A DNA stretch of 64,000 nt, from NCBI RefSeq assembly GCF_030936135.1, contig NC_082619.1, forward strand, positions 2,979,208-3,043,207, read 5' to 3'. A model generated the notes under the pieces. It was not told where the DNA came from. It did no database searches and was given only the letters and a program-made list of their open reading frames with translations. This document shows positions 39,801 through 50,651 of this stretch, piece after piece; the stretch's first letter is position 1, and each line of letters begins with the position of its first letter. The stretch is from Gavia stellata (taxonomy: Eukaryota > Chordata > Aves > Gaviiformes > Gaviidae). Made by a program: the position numbers and the translations under genes.

Positions 39801-42398
39801 GGGAAGAGTACAAAATCAGCCTGATGTTTTCTAACATATTTAGCAGCTGGTGCCCTTTGACTTCCTTCCCCAGTCCCACTGTGACTTTTCCCAAATCTAA
39901 TTTATCTTTAACAAAGTTTGAAATTAAATTAGGGATAATGAACTAATTAAATTGAACTGGCACACAATTCTGCCACCTTCCCGCACTTGACTTCTCCCAC
40001 TTGCCTTTGTTTCCAGCATGACTCCATACAATTCTTCATTATCTGGGTTACATCCTCCCCTCTCCATTTTATTTTCAAGAGCTTGATTAAAGGGGATGTC
40101 AGCAATCTAACCATTTCAGACAGCCTGGAAGATTACCTTTAAACAGTCTTTATTTGATTGAAAGAGCTTTCATTTCTGCCATGACTTACTCTCAACCATT
40201 CTCCATTCCCTACACACCTGTCTCCAGCTTTCCTTCTATTTGCAGAGCATCTCTTTGGTAAAACTATGTGTGCTGCAGACAGCTTTCCCTCTGATCTGAC
40301 TATATCCTATACTTTTAATCATTCCTAAATGATGAGTTCTCACTGGTCTAAAAGTGAAAAACTCCTTCTCACGGTCCTGAGGACTCCTCTGCTATATTTT
40401 TCTCTGGAAAATCTGAAGACTCTCTTAGATGTGAGAGTTGGACAGATACCACTACAGAGGACTGTGGCTTCTGCTGTTGCTCAAAAGCCCAAGAGTCAAT
40501 TAATAACCTCTCATGCAGTTTAAACTTGTCTTTGGTCTTGCAGCATGGCTCACAAATAGCAGTAGGCTGGTTTTCTCTGCTTGGCCAAACTCAAGGCAAA
40601 CACAGTACACATTCATGCACTTATTGGATGTGTTAGCCTATTCCCTGGCTGGGAAAAGTCCCTGCCATTCAAAACTATCCAAACTTTGGGCTGCCACTAC
40701 CCTGACCCTCTCCATCAGTTAGTTTTGAATTTTGGGATGCAGCACAGGCTGATGGACAGAAAGAAGCACATTTGTGAGTGACAGCAACAGAGGACTGTTG
40801 TCATAGTGTGGATCAGTCAGTGGAGAGGATGTAGGTGTTGGAAGATAGAAAATATAATGGGAACCAAAAATAAGAAGCAGTTCATCATGGTGTTGGGAGC
40901 CTCACATCCTCTTCTCCCTGTTTCTAAACTCCCTACTCGGTGTTTTTGAGCTGCTTTTCGTCTTCAGAGTATGGCTGCAACTTTAGGTATCTCTCAGCGT
41001 GCTTCTGCTCTCTGTTTGACCCTTTATCTGTGAGGGAGCTCCATGAATAATCACTGTCCTGAGTAAAGAACAAACATTAACATAGCAGGGATGAGCAGGA
41101 ACCAGTGGCCCTGAGCTTGCTTTTAAAGTGGTGGACTTTTGTGAGGGCAAAACTGAGGGCAAGTGGCACAGAGGGGCTCACCCCTGAGTTCAGAAAAAGA
41201 AAAGGTTGAGCATGAGGAAGGCTGAAATTCCCCCAAAAATAGGGCAAGGACCTATGACGAGGGATGCACCCACAGACACATGCAAGTATTACTTATGCAG
41301 AAAATTTGCTCATAAAGTTGCATTCCTTCTTACAGCATGCTTTTAACTCTTTCTCTTGCTGTCTATAGTACGTACGTGTTCTGCGTTCCTACAGCATCTT
41401 AGAACATCAATAATCTTAAACATTTCCCTCCTTGCTGTTCCTTTCCTGAGTCCTTCTCTCTACCCTTTTGAAGTCAGGGCAGGGCTGTTAGCCTCATTTA
41501 CAAATGGGAAACTAATAAGAAGCCACCTTAGTTTTTTGCTTTATTTCTCCTGAAAATTGGAAATGGGGCTATTGACCTGGGGAGTTATTCAGGCAACCTT
41601 GGTGTTGATAGGAAGGAAATGTGGCAACTGGGAACTGAGTCAAGGCTGCTACATTTGATGGTTCTCCAATATCCCCAGCTCAGTCTGCACCAAATCTGTA
41701 ACTGGTGCAGGTTTAATAGTTTTATAGGGATATTCAGAAAGCAGAGCTGGGAATCTGAACCATGGTCGCCAATTTGCTGGGATCTTTGTGCAAGTCTCAT
41801 GGTTTTGAGCTATTCTTGCTGCAATAGGGACAAGAAATTCCCAAACAAAACTGAGAGCAGGAGTGTGGGGAGGTGAAGGGGGAGGAAATCATTAAAAAAG
41901 CATTAAAAAAAAAAAATCACCCTGATCGGTGGTGTGTCTTAGCAGGGGGATTTTGTGGTGGTGAGATTACACCTTCAAAGCACCATATGACTGGCTTTAT
42001 TTTTACTTCAGAGAAACTGGGAGGATTTCCAAATTTGGATTTGGAGGATTACCATCCTTTTGCTGACAATAAAATCCCCCACCCCAGGGAGGACAAGACG
42101 AGACCTCCCAAGCTGGATTAGGGAGTGCTTGCCTTGTTTGTAACAGTGGGAGTGGTCCTCCAATGCAACCCAAGAAACTGTTGGGAATTGGAGGTGAAGG
42201 GATAAGGGAGGGTGGCTGCTTTCAAAAACGTCTTCCACTGGGCTGATATTTTCATCCTCTCTCTGTGTGCAAGAGGCTGGCAGTGCTGCTGCCTGTTGGT
42301 GACAGGGAGGCAGGTGCCTGGGAGCTGATCAGTGCCTCGCTCCAGCAACAAAGACCCCAAAACCAAATGGAGAAAAGAAAAACCAATCCAAAACTTAC
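36822..42398 (-). other. NECTIN1: Intron between microexon and distal terminal exon
   Basis: About 5.6 kb with no recognisable repeat or second coding exon. It includes an AT-rich block at 39885-39970 with TAATTAAATT and other homeodomain-type cores, an A13 run near 41905, and no open frame with convincing splice sites. Confidence 0.4.
39885..39970. promoter_or_regulatory. Candidate intronic AT-rich element
   Basis: TCTAATTTATC, AAATTAAATTAGGGATAATG and AACTAATTAAATTG occur within 80 bases in the intron before the distal terminal exon. Homeodomain-type cores are clustered. No coding signal. Confidence 0.25.
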
Positions 42399-42443
42399 TG
42401 TCCACTCTCGCTCGTTACGTCTACGAAGACCTTGATCCTCATT
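42399..42443 (-). CDS. NECTIN1: Candidate 45-bp microexon of nectin-1-like gene
   Basis: Minus-strand segment bounded by a good acceptor (CCACCCCTGCTCCCAG|AAT) and a near-consensus donor (ACA|GTAAGT). It is exactly 15 codons, phase 0 at both ends and free of stops: NEDQGLRRRNEREWT. It holds four CpGs in 45 bp in an otherwise CpG-poor region, which suggests selection. Phase lets it follow ...YTDKL (50038) and precede NFGKCH... (36821), so it would be skipped when the ITIM-tail exon is used. Like both terminal exons it begins with an Asn codon. No homologue is known to me, and a 45-bp open segment can arise by chance, so this remains a candidate. Confidence 0.48.
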
Positions 42444-43580
42444 CTGGGAGCAGGGGTGGGTAAGACACCGCAAGAGAGAGAGGTTACCGTTCTGGTCCGG
42501 GCCAGGCCTGCTGCAGACACTTACCTAGGAAGGCTTTTGCTACAGCAAGGGAACTACAGGGCTGCTTCCAACACAGGAAAACCAGGGACCACAGGGATAA
42601 AGGCAAACTGAACTAACCCACTGCACACCTTCCACCCAGGTATTTCTGCTCCACCTTCACCCACCTGTTAGCACAGATGTTCCTAGTCTGCAACAGGACT
42701 GTCCAGTGGGACTTTTTAAAAATGCCATTTTTCTCCTGCTTATCGTCCTGTATGGAGCTATTCCCTTCCTTCCCAAGGATCCAGTTCCATTGCCCTTTAT
42801 TTTCTGCTCCAAACCACCGCTCTCCATCCCCAAGCTACTGCTTTTCTGTGTGCCTCCTCTGATCTACCCTGGGTGACCTGGGAGGGATTCAGTGAGCTGC
42901 AAAGCACCTCATCTCTCCCTTTGCTTTCTTCCTCGTCTCCCCACCCTTCTCCGCCCCTCTTCATTGAGTACCCCTGAGGGACTGTAGCCCCATAAACCCA
43001 CGTCCCCTTCCTCACATTTGAAAGGTAGCAAAATGGAGAGGAAGGAGCAAGGCAGAAGCTGCAGTCACCAGAACTCAGGGAATACACAGAAAAGAGGGAG
43101 AGTCATAGCCAAGGAGGGGGCTGCCAATGGCATTTCCTTGGCCAACAACTCTTGGCATCACCCAGCAAATCTCCCATGGGGTGGGAAAGGAGAGTTGCCT
43201 TCTTTTCAGATAGGGACCTGGTGGCTTTAATACTTGAAAAGGGTATGATTATAGGGTAAGGGAATGTAAGAAGAGCTGAAGACACCTGTTTCCACTGCAA
43301 ACCCCATTCTTTTTCAAAGAGTCTCTGGTAGCTAGCCATGGTCCAGAGCAACCACCTGTAGGTTTAAGTGCAAGCGGAGTCTTAATCAGTCCCTGCCACA
43401 GGACCTGAGCTTGAAGAAGCTTGGTGACACTTAAAGTGGCCAGAAAAACCTGAGAACAGGAAAACAGTCAGGTCTGGTCTCCAATTTTGAGAAGGAGAGC
43501 ACCAAAGAAAATAATCTTTCTCCCTCTCTCTCAAACATCCAGACATGCTGTCTGCACCAACCTCACACAATGCAAGCTCT

Positions 43581-43586
43581 TTTATT
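43581..43586 (-). terminator. Poly(A) signal AATAAA (downstream of two)
   Basis: Second AATAAA on the minus strand, inside an A-rich AAAAATAAAAG context, about 780 bases after the ITIM-tail stop codon. Confidence 0.5.
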
Positions 43587-43616
43587 TTTGTATACATGGT
43601 CCCTCTCTGACTGTCT

Positions 43617-43622
43617 TTTATT
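43617..43622 (-). terminator. Poly(A) signal AATAAA (upstream of two)
   Basis: AATAAA on the minus strand about 745 bases after the stop codon of the ITIM-tail exon. A second signal lies 31 bases further on, which makes transcript ending here likely. Confidence 0.5.
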
Positions 43623-44363
43623 CACTAACTCTTTCAGATGCAGGAACCTTTATGTGTTCCCATATTCTCTCACATACTCTCCCACTTTGTTCTTTCACAC
43701 ATGTACATATGCTCCATCTTATCTATAGTTGCTTCCAGGCACACAAACTCTTCTTTTTTTCTTCTCTTTCTTTCAGTCAGTCTGCTTTTCTTTCCTTCCC
43801 CTTCTTGTACTGACTAGCTTGGAAAGGCCCTCTTAACATCTCCATGAGGTTTTTGGCTTCAGCTTCTGCACCTCCTAGTACTGCTGCTCCGCTTCGTGCT
43901 CCTGAGCCTTACAAAAATTCCCCAAACCAAATCCCACACCAAGAGCTGTACCCTTCAAACCCACCTCATTTCTCCCTGTGTCTCCAGCCACACTGACTGC
44001 AGAGGGGGCAGACCCCTGTTCTGAAACAAAGCCGTTAACCCTTTCCCCCTCCCACATGCCTTGCCTCACTGTAGAAAGCAAAGGAAACCACTGCAGAGAG
44101 CATGCACAGAAGGCAAGGCAAAGGCATTCCTGTCAGCACCCCCAGAAATAAGGGTAGCAAAGAGAGCAGCCATCGTGGGCAGCATGCAGGAGGTGGAGGG
44201 AGTGGGGAGGAGGACAGACTGGATGCGTAGGGGCCACTCCACAGGAAGGGGAGGAGATGCAGGGAGGGAGCACTGACTTCAGAGGGGCGCAGTGAGGAAG
44301 GCAGAGTTCCATCGTGTACCTTGAGGCCAGAATCTGAGGGGAAAGGGCCTAGAGTGACATGCG

Positions 44364-44504
44364 CTAGCGTAAGTTGGGCTGGATGGTTGCATACTCGACT
44401 AGGTCTCCGCCAGCATGGATGGAGGTCCGAGGACTGGGTGACGAGGCCAGAGCGGAAGTGTCCAGCTCTGCATAGTGGACATCACAGTCCTTGTTGCCAG
44501 AGTT
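44364..44504 (-). CDS. NECTIN1: Nectin-1-like gene: proximal terminal exon with tandem ITIMs
   Basis: Terminal coding exon of 141 bp including the TAG stop, joined in phase 0 to ...YTDKL. The acceptor is TCTCTTCTCTCCAG|AAC, preceded by a long pyrimidine tract. It encodes NSGNKDCDVHYAELD, a Ser/Pro-rich linker ASSPSPRTSIHAGGD and LVEYATIQPNLR at the C-terminus. VHYAEL and VEYATI both fit the immunoreceptor tyrosine-based inhibitory motif (I/V/L/S)xYxx(L/I/V). Their tyrosines are 27 residues apart, a spacing compatible with tandem-SH2 phosphatases such as SHP-1 and SHP-2. The layout resembles the tail of MPZL1 (PZR), but exon phase ties it to the nectin exons upstream. I do not recall this tail in the standard human NECTIN1 isoforms. 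Binding to phosphatases is inferred from the motif, not shown. Confidence 0.78.
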   Translation of the reverse strand, partial: NSGNKDCDVHYAELDTSALASSPSPRTSIHAGGDLVEYATIQPNLR

Positions 44505-44725
44505 CTGGAGAGAAGAGAGCAGCAAGGCGGTGGGGACACAGGAGGGAGGAATTGGGGTTGAAGTGGGGAGGCGGGGGAGTGAGAACACAGGGACCGTGCA
44601 GAAGGTGGGGAGCAAGTGAATGAGACGGGAGAGGGAGTGTGTGAAGGGTGGAGGGAGAAAGAAGAAAAGGGTGAGAGGGGGGAGGAAGAAAAAACAGTTA
44701 AAAAGAGGGAGGGAGGGAGGTAATG
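44505..44725 (-). promoter_or_regulatory. Exceptionally long polypyrimidine tract before the ITIM exon
   Basis: About 220 bases that are nearly all G/A on the plus strand, so C/T on the transcribed minus strand, ending directly at the acceptor of the ITIM-tail exon. Ordinary polypyrimidine tracts are 15-40 bases. Several CCCTCCC and TTCTTCTTTC-like runs could bind PTB-type or PCBP-type splicing regulators. It also contains GGGAGGGAGGGAGG at about 44708 on the plus strand. A regulatory role in choosing between tails is inference. Confidence 0.45.
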
Positions 44726-47700
44726 AACAATCAGTCAGGTAAAATCCCAAATCAAAGCAAAGGTCCTAAAGGCACTGCTCCCCAAACCACCATTGAGCAG
44801 AGTGACCCAGCCCAGGTTGGCAGCACTCCTAGCAACTGCCCCATCTGCCCCTTTTACTGGGGCTGCTCCCAGCAGCATCTCGCTGCTCTGATCTTCCCAT
44901 CAACCCCTCTGGGATCAGCATTTTCCTTAGCTGAGGGTGGTTCAGTGAATTAAAACCTTGTTGGATACCTGAGCTGTCAGTTTTGACCCAGGAATTTGGG
45001 GTTCATCGCAGCACGCTGGAGGCAAATGCAAGGTTGGGGGCATGAGTGAAAATCATGGGGAAAGCTTGAATTTTGGGTGTTGGGAAGGAGATACCTGGAG
45101 GGAGTGGCTTCAAGGCCGTAGCTCCAAGGGCAGGTTTGCAGCAGCCACGTTACCACTGCTTAGCCAGTACTGTTGTTTTGCCCTAGCATGGGGGCTGTAG
45201 AGTTCTTAAGCGTTACATTTTGACATGAGGCTTGACTGCACAGTATGCTACTGCAGATTAACTGTGCAGCATGATTTTATCATTGTAATAATGTCTAATA
45301 GATGCTAAAAACATCCTTCTTTGGCATGAAAATATTTATGGGCATTCCCTTACTAAGTGGGCTTATCGGCAAGAACTGCATGAATGGAATATTATCCAAT
45401 TCATCTGATCATTCCTACCCAGACATCTCATGCTTTGCAAATAATAATGGTCAGAGAACCCTGGAAGGCAGGATGGCCTGGAACCCTCACTGCTCAGTGG
45501 GGAAAATGACTCACCAGGAGGAGCCCTGGTGTCAGTAGCCATTGTGTGAGGGGGTACCCTGGCTACTTGCCCTGCCGATTTTCTTTAATACTTGCTTTAG
45601 GGCCTGGTTTCTGCGCCAGCATTAGCCAAGCATCTGCTAAGCCTCTCTGAGAGGAGACAGTTGCCTCTTCCAAATGAAATAGCTTTCTAATTTCTCTATC
45701 CCCTTTCCAAAATGGCTGCATCACATGGCAATTATGCAAAAGGTGTTTAATTTGAAAATGTTTCACTTCTCTTTGTTTGGAAGTGTCCTCAGCCATGTAC
45801 CAGCTGTGGTAGAGCCATTTTCAGAAGTTTATAGCCCTGTAATGAGCTGGTTTAGTGCCTGTTGCTGGAAGGGCTTATTCAGTGGGTGATTATCTCTGAG
45901 TGCTGCGCTGTTCTGAGGCAGGGTTTGGCTCCCTGCTGATGTTCCCCAGCCACCGGGATGCGGGGAGAGGGGAAGGTGGCTGCAGTGGCATTTCCAGTGG
46001 CTGGTTCCCCTGTGGTGCTCAACAAAGCTGGACGCTGAAGGACCAGGAGGTTTGAGGTTGCCCTCTGTCCTGCCCTTGGGGAGGTGACCAGATGGCAGTG
46101 GCAAGTTGTTGGCGTGGAAGCTGTGTATCCTATGGCCTCTCTGCTTCGTGTCTGGACCCAAACTGTGTCTATGGACATTTAAGAAAATTAGTAATGCCAA
46201 CTCCAGTCTCCACCCTAAACCTATGCCCTGCAGAACTCTTTCCCCCTGAATTTTGTATCTCAGTACTCCCTCTAGTCCCAGAGAAAGGCAGACTAAGTCT
46301 TTACCTCCTCATTCCTATGCCGCCTACTTTGCCTCACTCCTCTCCAAAATAGTGCTTCCTTCCCTCTGGAGGTGTTTTCTCCATGGATTTCCCCTGCTTT
46401 CTGCCATTCTTGGGCTTGCTCCTGCTCCCTGCTGCTTGTTTGGAGCAAAATTTATTACAATATCAATAATGTGACTTGTATACAAGGTCTAGCACTGCCA
46501 CATGCAAGCGCTCTGTATAAATCATCAGCATCGGCACCCTGGTAATTGCCCTGTAAACTGAAAGGAATTATTTTGCTGTCTGCAGCAATGAAACTTTCCC
46601 TTCTACCTGTGCAAATGGGTATTGCTGACACATACGCTAATCATACTTCTGCTCCTACATGCACTCGTACCTCCACCTCTCTCGCTCATGCTCCCTCTCA
46701 CACACAAACACACAGCCTCTGTGTGACACAGGCACTGCCATGTGCACACAGAGTGCACCTCTGCTTTTACCCCCCCGCACGTCACTCTGCGCACTGACAC
46801 ACCGAGGTACCGGCACTCTCAGACATGCATAGTCTTTGTAGGTGTTACCTGAAACACACCTTTCCATGCCGTTCACTCCTGCTTTTACTCCACAAGAGCT
46901 CAGAGACAAATGCTGCAGGCAACCCTGTCACTCTTATGCCCGCTTCTCTACCCTTAGTTGTCCACTATGCTGTCCTTGCATATTTCTGTGCTGTCAGCTT
47001 CATGTTATCTTTCCCACACTTTGCAACACATAAATATACATATTCATTTGTAGCATCTGACAGAGGGCCCACCCCTGCTCCCTTCTGCAGGTATCCTGTC
47101 CCTGCAGACGTGCCTCAGCCTCTCCCCTTCACCTGGTCCCCTGCCAGCACGCATCTGCACACGTCCGCACGCACATACCTGCACACCCTCTTTGTGGATT
47201 TCTCCTCCACCTGCCTCTTTTATTTTCTCCTGGCACCTCTCCCATTACTCCCTCCCTCGCTCTTTGCCATCTCTAATCACTTTCTGACTCCCATTCTAGT
47301 GCTGTGAAATTGTCAACCCCAGGCAGTGGCTTTTATGCCGCCTTGCGATTAATCTAGTTTATCCCAAATTACGAGGTGTTGCACAATTCATTTAAAGCTG
47401 AATGCACCCGCCCCATTTTCCTGCAGAATCCATTCCCTTCAACTCTCATCTTCTTCACTACTCTCCTAAGTCAAATCTCCAGATGAAGTGCAAGCAGAAC
47501 AAGAATATCCTGCCTTTCTCTTGTGCCTTTCCCTCTAAAGGATCCCAGAACCACATCTACAACAGAGCAGCTGCCTACATCTGCGTCTGAACGCAGTGGG
47601 AGCGGGTCTGTATCAAAGTGAGGGTGGTAGAGACCCAGTGAAGCTGAAGGGAATGTGCTTCCCTCCTCATCCTCCAGCTGACCCATCTCTCAGGCGAAGG

Positions 47701-50016
47701 ACTGTGCAGGTCTAGCTTGTCTTGGCCAGTCCCTTAGCATGCTGTTGAAGTGTGGTGACTGGGCCTGAGCTGAGCGTGCTGGTTTGGTAACCACCACTGT
47801 CCCTGCTGCTGTTCCCTGGAGGTTTCCACATGAGTGCTATCCCAGCCAGACACTCCTCAGCATCTCCTCTGCGGGGAAGTGCATGTATGCGACATGAAGA
47901 GGAGGCCTCTGCAATGCTTTAGGGGTGAAAAAAGTGATGCCTGTGAGTGGTCCTGCGGGGAGGAGGGCAAAAGCTGGCTCCCTTCAAAGCGTGGCTGGGC
48001 AACGTGATGCACACCTGGCCCTGGCTGTGGCAGCACGTACTGCCTGTGTTATCTGCGAAGAATCCAGCAAAACCAGCACTCCTTGGCAGCAAAGTGACAC
48101 CCTCCTTCCCTTACCAGTCACGAACTTGAACAGCCTGCTGCCTGCCCAAAGGATACAACGATTTAGCAAGAAATGGGAGCAAGCCTCATCTCATTCCTGG
48201 GGCAAAAAGCCAAAGCATGCTGCATGTGCATGATGGGGGAGCCTGATGCCATTTACAGGGACTGCCAGCCAAGCTGACCAGAGGACAGGCCCAATTCATA
48301 GCTGTGCTAGACTTGTGCCAAGAGCGGACACAGCTGTGGCAGCAGCGGTTGAGTCACCCAGACACCCCGTCCCTACTTCAAAGGGACTTTTTTCATGGGC
48401 CAAATGAAATGAGGACTCCACAGTCCATTGCCTCTTGGCTAAAACCATGGGTAAGGAGCAGGAAGTGCCAAGCGTGGGACATCATAGAAATACATCTCAG
48501 ACCACGATTGAGAGCAGCAAACTCGGTTCCCATGGTTACGGAGCAGCTACCCATCAGGCCCCATCTCACATCACTAACTCTGCCACTTAATTAACTGACT
48601 GCTCGTTATTTCCTGAAATGAGCTCCTCCATCCTCCTGCTTGCCTGAAATTCGGTTTTCAGGTGCTCTCCACAGAGTAGCCCGTCTGGCTCTAGCATCCT
48701 GTGTTTCATTTAAAACTCAGCTACCACTCAGCAAGGACTAGAAAGAACTGGAGACAAGCCCCAGGACTGAGGGAGGGCTCCAAAGGGAAGTTTCTCGTTA
48801 GGGACATCAGCCACTTTCAGCTAGGATAAAGTAAATAGGATCACATCAACGCAGCTCAGCACAGAACTGTGTCTTTTAATTTCCAATGCCCCCTGCATCT
48901 GTCTCGCTGCAGACTTCTGCTAGCTAAAGGTCACTGGGCCCTGTCCTTCTATTATCTACACAGGAATATGCATTAGAGGGTCATACCAGGATGAACTGGA
49001 GGGAGGGATATAATTAGTATTGTTCATAAAATATTACTCTAGTATGGGCTGATATTTATACTGCTTTCTCAAACAAATGGGTTTGCATTGCTGAGACCTA
49101 GAAGCACCAAGCTTGGTGTGTAGCACTCTGAACCACCCCTCCTGGAGGAAGAATTTGAGATGCCTGCAGCATTTACATGGGGATCCTCTGTCTCCATGGA
49201 GGATGGGGGCGAGCAGCCCCATGCCACAGGGTGAGGAAGGGAAAGGATATTGTCTAAGGCCTGGGAGGAGGAAGGTTTTCTGTTTTCTTGTCAAGGGAGG
49301 ACCCTAATCCTACTTGTTCTCTGCCTTTGCCCTTTGAATCTAACATTTCCTCCTTCAGCCTCAGTCCTTGAAAATCAGCCTTTCCCGCATGGCTGCTAAT
49401 ATCTCTCCCTGACCCTTAATCTCTCTGCTGCTGCTGTCTCACATTAGCATCTCCCTATCTGAGGCTGAACAAATCCACACCAAAAAAGGGGGTTTAAAGA
49501 ACTTGTTGTCAATTGAGAGTCAAACACTGGCATGCTCTGCCCTGCAGATAATTGCTTTGTGAAGCTCTCACTGCAGTGCACACTGCTCTTCGAGAGCTGC
49601 TGCGTTCAGCTGCAAACTCTAACAGGGGCTCAATTGCAGGAGGTGAAGAGTGACCGGGGTGGGGTAGGTGGTTTATATGTAGGTAAAGATGAGACTACCA
49701 CAGGTTGTGATAGTCCTCTGATGAACATTTGGAATAAGCAGGGTGTTCTACCGAGGAATGACCCATAAAGGCACGGCTCTAGGACCTATGGAAACCAAAG
49801 GCAAAAGGGGCAAGTGCTGAATTAGGGTCAGTGGTATCTGAGAGGTGGGCTGAGATCGGAATGTGGAGATTGTCTTCCTCTGGGAGAGGATACTCCTGAA
49901 CTATGAAGGCTGCTTGTTCACCCCCATGGATGGTGGGGGTCTTTCAGTTTTCAGGGTGAGAGATCCTGTGTGAAAGGCAGTGAGGCTGGGGGTGAGGACG
50001 AGGCCAGGCAGCACTA
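44726..50016 (-). other. NECTIN1: Intron upstream of the ITIM-tail exon
   Basis: About 5.3 kb. It holds a pyrimidine-rich, CA/CT-repeat-like stretch at about 46660-47300 and a CpG-retaining AT-rich block at 47320-47400. No additional exon could be supported. Confidence 0.45.
47320..47400. promoter_or_regulatory. Candidate intronic conserved element
   Basis: TTTTATGCCGCCTTGCGATTAATCTAG continues into CCCAAATTACGAGG. It keeps three CpGs within AT-rich sequence inside the nectin intron, an unusual combination for neutral avian intron. Confidence 0.25.
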
Positions 50017-50037
50017 TTAGCACCCTGATCTCCTTAC
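50017..50037 (-). CDS. NECTIN1: Possible read-through C-terminus of nectin-1-like gene (VRRSGC, stop)
   Basis: If the donor at 50037 is skipped, the reading frame of the preceding exon continues for six codons (V R R S G C) and meets TAA. This would give a short cytoplasmic tail of about the length of the human alpha isoform. I see no strong AATAAA nearby; the closest variant I noticed is ATTAAA near 48875. It could therefore simply be intron sequence. Use of this end is inference only. Confidence 0.3.
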   Translation of the reverse strand, partial: VRRSGC

Positions 50038-50148
50038 CAGTTTGTCAGTGTAGGGAGAGGGCTCAGTGGCTGCCATGTCATAGTATGGAGTCTGCAAAGG
50101 GAGTTTCTGGATTTCCTCCTCATGTTTCATGTTGTCTAAGTGAACAAC
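50038..50148 (-). CDS. NECTIN1: Nectin-1-like gene: second cytoplasmic exon, tyrosine-rich
   Basis: Internal exon of 111 bp (37 codons, phase 0 at both ends), acceptor TCTATTACAG|GTT and donor CTG|GTAAGG. It encodes VVHLDNMKHEEEIQKLPLQ followed by TPYYDMAATEPSPYTDKL. The QKL-x-LQ-x-PYYD block is the part most like mammalian nectin-1 alpha. YYDM fits YxxM, a PI3-kinase SH2 ligand if phosphorylated. Everything downstream is alternative: this donor can join the terminal exon at 44504, the microexon at 42443 or the terminal exon at 36821, because all three start in phase 0. If the donor is not used, the frame reads VRRSGC and stops at 50017-50019. As I recall it, the human alpha tail also ends shortly after PYYD, so a read-through end may be the ancestral short form. 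Confidence 0.83.
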
Positions 50149-50651
50149 CTGTAATAGAGGAGAGAGAAGAGGGGTGAGAAGAGCAAGTACTATCCTTCTG
50201 TCACAGCTTGGGGCAACATCTGCTTCAGGTGACACCACCACAAGTTATCACCATGAAGGGCAGTGCAACTTACCTTCTCCCTTGCTCGTATCATATTATT
50301 TGCCTCCTGTTCCCTTTCTTTCATTCTCACGCCCCTCACTACCACTCATGACATTCAAAATGGTGGGGGTGCTCAAAAGTCCTCACACCTGAGCCCATCT
50401 GAACACATCTCATTTAGAATTCAATCCCCGCAAAAGGCAATAAGCAGGATCCAAGTTACAGCTTTCAATTAGTGCCAATCTTTGGAAATTCTTGAGCAGA
50501 CAAGTCCATTCTTGCTGCCCCTCAAACTTAGACCATGGACTTCTTTGCTCTTGCAAATGTGTTTTACCAAAATTTAGGCACTGCGGGCACTGCTTGGAAT
50601 CAGTTTTCCTTGCCAGAGGAAGGAACTTGCAGCTGGGCTGGGGAGGCATAC
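50149..50651 (-). other. NECTIN1: Short intron between the two cytoplasmic exons
   Basis: A 503-bp intron. On the minus strand near 50270-50330 there is an open stretch ending in AAG|GTAAGT, but its upstream side has no polypyrimidine tract, so I do not call an exon. Confidence 0.6.

Larger units (their letters stand above)
43560..44363 (-). other. NECTIN1: Probable 3' untranslated region of the ITIM-tail transcript
   Basis: Sequence after the TAG stop, extending about 0.8 kb to two close AATAAA signals on the minus strand. No further coding potential or splice sites are evident. The exact cleavage point cannot be read from sequence, so the lower boundary is approximate. Confidence 0.5.

Noticed and set aside
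42532..42620. Minus-strand GTAAGTGTC donor-like site after TTCCTAG
   Set aside because: No open frame in the phase of the neighbouring exons and no clear acceptor.
46640..47307. 160-codon plus frame with Cys/His/Leu-rich translation
   Set aside because: Caused by CT/CA-rich low-complexity DNA. The translation is typical of pyrimidine-rich intron.
50270..50335. Possible exon reading MKEREQEANNMIRAREK before GTAAGT (minus)
   Set aside because: The donor is good, but the sequence before it is purine-rich with no usable acceptor, and it would break the established 50148/50652 intron.
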